Shown here: piece by piece, positions 58,954 through 64,000 of the stretch
Layout of the letters: each line of letters begins with the position of its first letter
How positions within the stretch are numbered: the stretch's first letter is position 1
Program-made: the position numbers and the translations under genes
Origin: Runella defluvii
GTDB taxonomy: Bacteria; Bacteroidota; Bacteroidia; Cytophagales; Spirosomataceae
Length of the DNA stretch: 64,000 bases
Reading direction: 5' to 3'
Assembly: GCF_014195535.1 (NCBI RefSeq)
Contig: NZ_JACIBY010000013.1
Coordinates: 1 to 64,000, forward strand
The notes under the pieces: model-generated
What the model saw: the letters and a program-made list of their open reading frames with translations, nothing else
Databases searched by the model: none
What the model was told of the DNA's origin: nothing

Positions 58954-59382
58954 ATGCCAACTATTTCACAGTTAGTACGCAAAGGACGCGAACAAATGAC
59001 GTGGAAATCTAAGTCACCAGCCTTAGATTCTTGCCCACAACGTCGCGGTGTATGTACGCGTGTATACACCACGACCCCGAAGAAGCCAAACTCGGCTTTG
59101 CGCAAAGTTGCGCGTGTACGTTTGTCAAACATGAAGGAAGTCAACGCTTATATCCCAGGCGAAGGACACAACCTCCAAGAGCACTCAATCGTATTGGTGC
59201 GTGGTGGTCGTGTGAAAGACCTTCCAGGGGTACGTTACCACATCGTTCGTGGTGCGCTTGATACCGCAGGTGTAAACGGTCGTAAACAAAGCCGCTCACT
59301 TTATGGTGCTAAACGTCCGAAACCAGGACAAGTAGCTCCAGTAGGAAAGGGTGGAAAACCAGCACCAGGTAAGAAGAAGTAA
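58954..59382 (+). CDS. rpsL: Ribosomal protein uS12
   Basis: The 142-residue protein is a decoding-centre component of the 30S subunit. It shows [38 protein letters not shown] and ARxxYGxKRP-like elements. Both lysines linked to streptomycin resistance when mutated (in TTPKKPNS and GGRVKDLPG) are wild type. A basic, Gly/Pro/Lys-rich C-terminal tail makes it about 18 residues longer than E. coli S12. It is followed by rpsG after 129 bp. Confidence 0.97.
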   Translation: MPTISQLVRKGREQMTWKSKSPALDSCPQRRGVCTRVYTTTPKKPNSALRKVARVRLSNMKEVNAYIPGEGHNLQEHSIVLVRGGRVKDLPGVRYHIVRGALDTAGVNGRKQSRSLYGAKRPKPGQVAPVGKGGKPAPGKKK

Positions 59383-59511
59383 TTAAAACGCGTTAGCGTT
59401 CGTCCTTTTGTTTGCATAGTACATTATAGCATAAAAGGGTAGTAATCCCGAAGTTAGTTTGGGATGAATCAGTTGAAAAACGAAACCTACATTGATTAAC
59501 AACTCAGTACA

Positions 59512-59979
59512 ATGAGAAAAGCAAAACCTAAAAAAAGATACCTATTGCCTGACCCTAAGTACAGGGACGTAATGGTAACCAAGTTTGTGAACAACTTGAT
59601 GTTGGAAGGTAAAAAAAGTACAGCGTACGAAATTTTCTACGGTGCATTGGAAATTGCTGAAAAACGTCTTAACGAAAGTGGCCTTGAAGTATGGCGCCGT
59701 GCGTTGAACAACGTAATGCCTGCTGTAGAGGTAAAAAGCCGCCGCGTAGGTGGTGCTAACTTCCAAGTTCCAACTGAAGTTCGTCCAGATCGTAAAGTTG
59801 CTTTGGGAATGAAGTGGATGATTAAGTACGCTCGTTTGCGCGGTGAAAAAACCATGCGTGACCGTTTAGCAGCTGAAATCGTTGCGGCATCAAAAGGTGA
59901 AGGTGCTTCTGTGAAGAAGAAAGACGATACGCACCGTATGGCTGAAGCCAACAAAGCGTTCTCGCACTTCCGTTTCTAG
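59512..59979 (+). CDS. rpsG: Ribosomal protein uS7
   Basis: The 155-residue 30S assembly protein has the typical [19 protein letters not shown] start, [37 protein letters not shown] and the ending [10 protein letters not shown]. It forms the rpsL-rpsG pair. Unlike the usual str operon it is followed by a terminator and the convergent ftsY gene rather than fusA. Confidence 0.97.
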   Translation: MRKAKPKKRYLLPDPKYRDVMVTKFVNNLMLEGKKSTAYEIFYGALEIAEKRLNESGLEVWRRALNNVMPAVEVKSRRVGGANFQVPTEVRPDRKVALGMKWMIKYARLRGEKTMRDRLAAEIVAASKGEGASVKKKDDTHRMAEANKAFSHFRF

Positions 59980-60010
59980 TAAACTGAAGCGCCTGACTAG
60001 GCAAAATATA

Positions 60011-60046
60011 AAAGCCGACTCTCTTGAGGGTCGGCTTTCTTTTTGT
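60011..60046. terminator. Bidirectional terminator between rpsG and ftsY
   Basis: AAAGCCGAC (60011-60019) pairs with GTCGGCTTT (60030-60038), followed by a T-run on the plus strand and with A residues on the left. It serves the two convergent genes. Confidence 0.8.
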
Positions 60047-60062
60047 TCGTGCTTTTGGGCGG

Positions 60063-61019
60063 TTATTTCTTAAATAAAGAATCGACAAATTGGGTACGGT
60101 CAAACACTTGTAGGTCGTCCATACGTTCGCCTACGCCAATGTATTTGACAGGAATTTTGAACTCGTCCGAAATACCAATCACAACGCCCCCTTTGGCAGT
60201 GCCGTCGAGCTTCGTAATCGCCAGTGAAGTAACTTCGGTGGCTTTGGTAAATTCACGTGCCTGAATCACGGCATTTTGGCCGGTACTTCCATCTAACACC
60301 AATAATACTTCATGAGGAGCGTCGGGCAATACTTTTTGCATGACACGCTTAATTTTCGTTAGCTCGTTCATCAAGTTTACTTTGGTGTGTAAGCGTCCAG
60401 CAGTATCTACAATCACCACGTCAGCACCCATTTCTACCCCTTTCTTGACGGCATCGTGTGCCACGGCAGCAGGATCGGTATTCATACCATGCTCGATGAC
60501 GGGCACGCCGGCGCGCTGTCCCCAGGTTTTGAGCTGATCTACAGCAGCAGCGCGGAAAGTGTCACCTGCGCCCAAGACTACCTTCTTACCACGTTTGTTG
60601 AACTGGTGGGCCAGTTTTCCAATGGTTGTTGTTTTGCCAGCGCCGTTTACCCCCACAACCATAATAACATAAGGTTTCGGTAGGTTGTCGGTTTCAAAGC
60701 TGTCTTTAACATCAAGTGATTGATTCTCGGTAAGCAAGGCAGCAATCTCGTCACGAAGGATACGGTCGAGCTCGCCAGTGCTTGTATATTTGTCTTTTGA
60801 GACGCGTGCTTCGATGCGTTCAATGACTTTGACGGTCGTACCAACGCCCACGTCTGAGCTAATCAGAATCTCCTCTAACTCATCTAAGACTTCCTCATCG
60901 ACGGTTGATTTACCGACGAGTGCGCGGCTCAATTTCCCAAAGAAGCTTTCTTTTGATTTTTCGAGCCCTTTATCGAGCGTCTCTTTTTTTTCTTTCGAGA
61001 AAAAATCAAATAAACCCAT
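60063..61019 (-). CDS. ftsY: Signal recognition particle receptor FtsY
   Basis: From the ATG at 61019 the GTPase has 318 residues. An N-domain (about 1-95) is followed by a G-domain with VGVNGAGKTTTIGKLAHQF, DTFRAAAVDQL, VDTAGRLHTKVNLMNEL and TKLDGTAKGG, ending GVGERMDDLQVFD. It receives SRP-ribosome complexes at the inner membrane. The start at 61058 would add residues that do not match the family's MGLFDFFSK N-terminus. It is last in the rpmG-DUF4295-ftsY gene order. Confidence 0.96.
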   Translation of the reverse strand: MGLFDFFSKEKKETLDKGLEKSKESFFGKLSRALVGKSTVDEEVLDELEEILISSDVGVGTTVKVIERIEARVSKDKYTSTGELDRILRDEIAALLTENQSLDVKDSFETDNLPKPYVIMVVGVNGAGKTTTIGKLAHQFNKRGKKVVLGAGDTFRAAAVDQLKTWGQRAGVPVIEHGMNTDPAAVAHDAVKKGVEMGADVVIVDTAGRLHTKVNLMNELTKIKRVMQKVLPDAPHEVLLVLDGSTGQNAVIQAREFTKATEVTSLAITKLDGTAKGGVVIGISDEFKIPVKYIGVGERMDDLQVFDRTQFVDSLFKK

Positions 61020-61115
61020 GTTATCGTTTGTATAAATTCTGTCACAAATGTACAACAAAAAAAGTCCCTCATGGGGACTTTCTTAGAATATCGTTACGGT
61101 AACAGAGATTGCGAA

Positions 61116-61268
61116 TTAGTTTTTCAACGCAGCCTGTACCTCATCGGTAGGAACGATAACCTCTTTAAAAGTGTAAGCACCAGTCTTTGGAGATTTCACA
61201 GCTTGAATCACCTTAGCATAAGTCTTACCACCTTCTTTTTTCAGGGTTGCAACTACTTTCTTTGCCAT
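61116..61268 (-). CDS. DUF4295 small basic protein (ribosome-linked, Bacteroidota)
   Basis: This 50-residue frame starts MAKKVVATLKKEGGKTYAK and ends IVPTDEVQAALKN. It is the small basic DUF4295 protein of Bacteroidota, normally encoded between rpmG and ftsY, as here. Its function is not established; the conserved location suggests a ribosome-associated role. Confidence 0.9.
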   Translation of the reverse strand: MAKKVVATLKKEGGKTYAKVIQAVKSPKTGAYTFKEVIVPTDEVQAALKN

Positions 61269-61354
61269 TGTAAGTATCAGTTAAGATTGTTAAAAGTTAG
61301 TGTCTAATCGTTTAACAGTACCAATTAACTAGTTAACGATCAACAAATAACAAA

Positions 61355-61537
61355 TTATTTAATTTCTTTGTGAACCGTTACTTTCTTCAAGTATGGATTG
61401 TATTTCTTCATTTCCATACGGGCAGGTGTGTTTTTACGGTTCTTTGTCGTGATGTAACGCGACATGCCAGGAACGCCTGATTCCTTTTGAACCGTACATT
61501 CCAAAATTACTTGTATTCTGTTACCTTTCTTTGCCAT
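61355..61537 (-). CDS. rpmG: Ribosomal protein bL33
   Basis: The 60-residue basic protein shows the L33 pattern [29 protein letters not shown] and [11 protein letters not shown]. It lacks the Cys pairs, so it is the zinc-free type. Bacteroidota commonly have rpmB directly upstream, but here the upstream neighbour is a divergent histidine kinase. Promoter boxes lie at 61566-61595. Confidence 0.96.
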   Translation of the reverse strand: MAKKGNRIQVILECTVQKESGVPGMSRYITTKNRKNTPARMEMKKYNPYLKKVTVHKEIK

Positions 61538-61565
61538 TGCTTTTCAAAAATTTCAAAACGGAGCG

Positions 61566-61595
61566 CAAAGTTACAGATAGTCAAGCATAAGACAA
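61566..61595 (-). promoter_or_regulatory. Promoter of rpmG (TTG / 19 bp / TAACTTTG)
   Basis: On the minus strand TTG (61593-61595) and TAACTTTG (61566-61573) are separated by 19 bp, a textbook Bacteroidota promoter about 30 nt upstream of the rpmG ATG. Confidence 0.75.
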
Positions 61596-61630
61596 AACAT
61601 TTTCTTAAAATTTCAGGAAAAATATTTGCG

Positions 61631-61638
61631 TAACTTTG
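61631..61638 (+). promoter_or_regulatory. -7 box TAACTTTG of the PhoR-like kinase gene
   Basis: TAACTTTG lies 22 nt before the kinase ATG at 61661, divergent from the rpmG promoter. No TTG box is seen at the -33 position. Confidence 0.5.
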
Positions 61639-61660
61639 CGGCAGAGACATCTTTACCCTC

Positions 61661-62695
61661 ATGCGATTTACGCCACGTATCATTGCTTTCTTACTTGCTT
61701 TGGCCATTTCGGCCATTACTGTCGCCTTTCTTTCGTTTGTAAGTGGTACCAACGGAAGTATGTTTTTTGTGGCAGGTCTCGCCAGTTTTTCGGCCGCTTT
61801 TTTTCTCATAATGTACGCCATTGAGATTTTGGTGTACCGTGAAGTGACCAAAATGCACCAGACCATTCAACGCCTGAAACTCAAGGACTTTAGCTTTCCA
61901 AGGAAGTCGATTGTGAGCGATGCCAATCCGTTGAAAAAACTCAACCAAGAGATTTTTGTCTATGTGGCTCGAAAGCAGCAAGAAATCGACGAACTAAAAA
62001 AACTAGAAATATTCCGTCGGGAGTTTTTGGCGGATGTTTCGCACGAATTGAAAACGCCCATTTTTGCGGCGCAAGGGTTTATTCATACCCTGCTGGATGG
62101 TGCCATGGACGATGTAAAAGTGCGGGATAAGTTTCTGCAAAAAGCCGCCAAAAGCTTGGATGGGCTCGATGCACTCGTCAAAGATTTAGTGGCGCTGTCG
62201 CAGATGGAAACGGGAGAAATCCGAATGCACAAGGAAATGGTGGACTTGCGTTTGCTGACCTTGGAAGTCTGTGAACAGCTTGAACACAAAGCAAACTTGC
62301 GCAAAACCCTCCTAAAAATTAAACCCGATCAACTGGCGCACGTTTGGGTAAAAGCCGACGCCTATCGAATTACGCAAGTGATGACAAACCTCATCGAAAA
62401 CGCCATTAAATACGGAAATGACAACGGAAAAGTCGTTGTCCATTTTGAGGAAGAGAAAAAACATTTTGTGATATCCGTACGTGACAATGGCCCTGGGATT
62501 CCGTCGGAACACTTGCCGCGCTTGTTTGAGCGGTTTTATCGGGTGGACAAAAGCCGCTCGCGTGAAAAAGGAGGAACGGGGCTGGGACTGGCCATTGTGA
62601 AGCATATTTTGAGTGCGCACGGGTCAAAGATTTCGGTAGCGAGCAAAGTGGAAAAAGGGACAACCTTTAGTTTTAAACTGGAGAAAGCTGACTAA
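61661..62695 (+). CDS. PhoR-like sensor histidine kinase without adjacent regulator
   Basis: The 344-residue kinase has two membrane helices close together (about 6-28 and 33-55) with almost no periplasmic loop. A cytoplasmic linker follows, then a HisKA domain (FLADVSHELKTPIFAAQGF) and an HATPase domain with VRDNGPGIPSEHLPRLFERF and GGTGLGLAIVKHIL. It probably senses a membrane or cytoplasmic cue. No response regulator gene adjoins it; its partner must be elsewhere. The two flanking genes are unrelated. Confidence 0.92.
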   Translation: MRFTPRIIAFLLALAISAITVAFLSFVSGTNGSMFFVAGLASFSAAFFLIMYAIEILVYREVTKMHQTIQRLKLKDFSFPRKSIVSDANPLKKLNQEIFVYVARKQQEIDELKKLEIFRREFLADVSHELKTPIFAAQGFIHTLLDGAMDDVKVRDKFLQKAAKSLDGLDALVKDLVALSQMETGEIRMHKEMVDLRLLTLEVCEQLEHKANLRKTLLKIKPDQLAHVWVKADAYRITQVMTNLIENAIKYGNDNGKVVVHFEEEKKHFVISVRDNGPGIPSEHLPRLFERFYRVDKSRSREKGGTGLGLAIVKHILSAHGSKISVASKVEKGTTFSFKLEKAD

Positions 62696-62696
62696 C

Positions 62697-62746
62697 TGAC
62701 TTATTTTACGGATTAGGCGAATTGAACTTTTTTGACTTATTTTACG
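62697..62746. repeat. 14-bp direct repeat upstream of the epimerase gene
   Basis: TGACTTATTTTACG occurs at 62697-62710 and 62733-62746, 36 bp apart, in the short gap between the kinase and epimerase genes. It could be a regulatory site or a slip duplication. Confidence 0.45.
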
Positions 62747-62808
62747 CCTTTAAAAGAGAAAAATAGAAATTTTCCAATATACATAACACTTCAAAAGACG
62801 ATTCTTGT

Positions 62809-63882
62809 ATGAACATTGCACTTGTCACTGGTTCGGCTGGATTGATTGGAAGCGAGTCGGTCGCTTTTTTTGCTGATAAATTTGACCTCGTGATTGGGGT
62901 AGATAATAATTTACGTCAATATTTCTTTGGGCAAGACGGAAACACGGAATGGAACCGTAACCGTTTGCAAGATGCGTACACGAATTATAAGCACTACAGC
63001 GCTGATATCCGTGAAGTGAGCCAGTTGGAGCCCATTTTTAAAGAATATGGTGCCGACATTAAGCTAATCGTTCATGCCGCGGCCCAACCAAGCCACGACT
63101 GGGCGGCACGTGAGCCTTTTACTGACTTCGGAGTAAACGCGGTCGGAACGCTCAACATGCTTGAAATGACCCGCCAAAACTGCCCAGAGGCGGTGTTTAT
63201 CTTTACTTCGACCAACAAAGTATATGGCGATAACCCTAATTACTTGCCATTGGTAGAACTAGAAAGCCGTTGGGAGATTTCGGAAGACCACGCGTACTTC
63301 AAAAATGGTATCGACGAGCACCACAGCCTTGACCATACCAAACACTCTATCTTCGGAGCGTCGAAAGTAGCGGCAGATATTATGTGCCAAGAGTACGGTC
63401 GTTATTTTGGCATGAAAGTAGGCGTATTCCGCGGTGGATGTTTGACTGGTCCTAACCATTCAGGTGCGCAGTTGCACGGCTTTTTGGCGTATTTGATGAA
63501 GTGTACGATTACCAATAACCCTTACACCATCTTCGGTTACAAAGGAAAGCAAGTACGTGACAACATCCACAGCTACGACTTGGTGAATATGTTCTGGCAT
63601 TTCTACCAAAACCCACGTCCAGGAGAAGCCTACAACGCAGGTGGTGGCCGCTATGCCAACTGCTCGATGTTGGAAGCAATCGCCATTTGTGAGAAAATTG
63701 CGGGCAAAAAATTAACGTATCATTACTCAGAAACCAACCGTATCGGTGACCACATTTGGTACGTAAGTGACTTGACGAAATTCAAGAGCCACTATCCAGA
63801 TTGGAACTGGACTTATAACCTCGAACAAACACTTGTTCAAATCCACGACGGTATCGCCGCTCGTTTGGCGATGGCGGTGTAG
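62809..63882 (+). CDS. NAD-dependent nucleotide-sugar epimerase, CDP-paratose-2-epimerase-like
   Basis: The 357-residue extended SDR has the cofactor motif [13 protein letters not shown] at the N-terminus and [11 protein letters not shown] as in CDP-paratose (tyvelose) epimerases. [11 protein letters not shown] and [20 protein letters not shown] also match that group. At the usual Y-x3-K site it has F182-GAS-K186, so the catalytic Tyr is replaced by Phe. The glycosyltransferase-like gene that follows suggests a role in surface polysaccharide synthesis. The exact sugar nucleotide is unknown. Confidence 0.82.
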   Translation: MNIALVTGSAGLIGSESVAFFADKFDLVIGVDNNLRQYFFGQDGNTEWNRNRLQDAYTNYKHYSADIREVSQLEPIFKEYGADIKLIVHAAAQPSHDWAAREPFTDFGVNAVGTLNMLEMTRQNCPEAVFIFTSTNKVYGDNPNYLPLVELESRWEISEDHAYFKNGIDEHHSLDHTKHSIFGASKVAADIMCQEYGRYFGMKVGVFRGGCLTGPNHSGAQLHGFLAYLMKCTITNNPYTIFGYKGKQVRDNIHSYDLVNMFWHFYQNPRPGEAYNAGGGRYANCSMLEAIAICEKIAGKKLTYHYSETNRIGDHIWYVSDLTKFKSHYPDWNWTYNLEQTLVQIHDGIAARLAMAV

Positions 63883-63914
63883 AACTGTTATCTGTTAAAC
63901 TGATAACAAACTCA

Positions 63915-64000
63915 ATGACTTCAAAATACGTCATACTCATACCGCAATACAACGATTGGGAGGCGTTAAACCTGCTTATCGAACGCATTAATCAAGACGT
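63915..64000 (+). CDS. Start of a family-2-type glycosyltransferase (cut by window end)
   Basis: Only 28 codons are present, beginning MTSKYVILIPQYNDWEALNL. The VILIPQYNDWEAL start is the usual N-terminal strand and loop of GT2-type (GT-A fold) enzymes. It lies 32 bp after the epimerase gene on the same strand. Identification rests on this short stretch. Confidence 0.5.
   Translation, partial: MTSKYVILIPQYNDWEALNLLIERINQD

Noticed and set aside
58860-59144. 94-residue minus-strand frame over the rpsL promoter and start
   Set aside because: It overlaps the rpsL promoter and coding start in antisense; no family resemblance.
1-64000. tRNA, rRNA, riboswitch or phage integration sites
   Set aside because: I looked at the intergenic gaps and saw no cloverleaf, rRNA segment, known riboswitch core or integrase. 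A covariance-model scan would be needed to exclude small RNAs.

Overview
The window reads as chromosome of a Bacteroidota bacterium, most likely order Cytophagales (Runella/Dyadobacter/Spirosoma relatives; the genus is inference). The signs are a SusC/SusD pair, proteins with type IX secretion (T9SS) C-terminal sorting domains, TAnnTTTG promoter -7 boxes, a DUF4295 gene beside rpmG and ftsY, and an SDR-type threonine dehydrogenase paired with Kbl. I see no tRNA, rRNA, prophage, intact insertion sequence or CRISPR array.

Layout. 0.1-3.6 kb: an OmpR-type two-component system divergent from a charged T9SS cargo gene, with a three-fold 10-bp-spaced repeat between them. 3.7-5.8 kb: small lipoprotein genes with a near-constant 5' end and variable bodies, plus the tail of a lost T9SS gene; a second such locus lies at 34.2-35.4 kb. 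5.8-8.6 kb: an Lrp/AsnC regulator divergent from tdh-kbl (threonine to glycine). 8.7-34.2 kb: a large L-fucose / fucosylated-glycan locus. It holds an AraC regulator, two GH29 fucosidases, L-fuconate dehydratase, an SDR dehydrogenase, a mutarotase and a FucP-type permease, then a LacI regulator with an extra zinc ribbon, SusC/SusD, a divergent GH9-like enzyme, an unassigned probable alpha/alpha-toroid enzyme, a sodium:solute symporter, a GH2 enzyme and an FAD oxidoreductase. The likely logic is outer-membrane binding and import by SusCD, periplasmic trimming by GH9-like, GH2 and GH29 enzymes, fucose uptake by FucP, and oxidative breakdown through L-fuconate. Some pathway steps are not encoded here.

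35.8-50.9 kb is mostly housekeeping: adk, obgE, a 1276-residue T9SS esterase with tandem Ig-like repeats, aroE, a GNAT acetyltransferase, two metallophosphoesterases, ispH, an outer-membrane barrel, an SDR enzyme, an esterase and cobA. A tandem repeat block lies at 47.7-48.1 kb. 51.3-57.6 kb is a nitrite-assimilation cluster: nirB, nirD, a PilJ/NarX-like sensor kinase, its LuxR-type regulator, a TauE permease and a periplasmic rhodanese. CobA, the siroheme-branch methyltransferase, is encoded divergently. 57.6-64 kb: a DUF4143-type ATPase, rpsL-rpsG, ftsY-DUF4295-rpmG, a PhoR-like kinase, a nucleotide-sugar epimerase and the start of a glycosyltransferase.

Several families of short palindromic intergenic repeats are scattered through the window. 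Three genes have 3' ends that are built from, or duplicated next to, such repeats.
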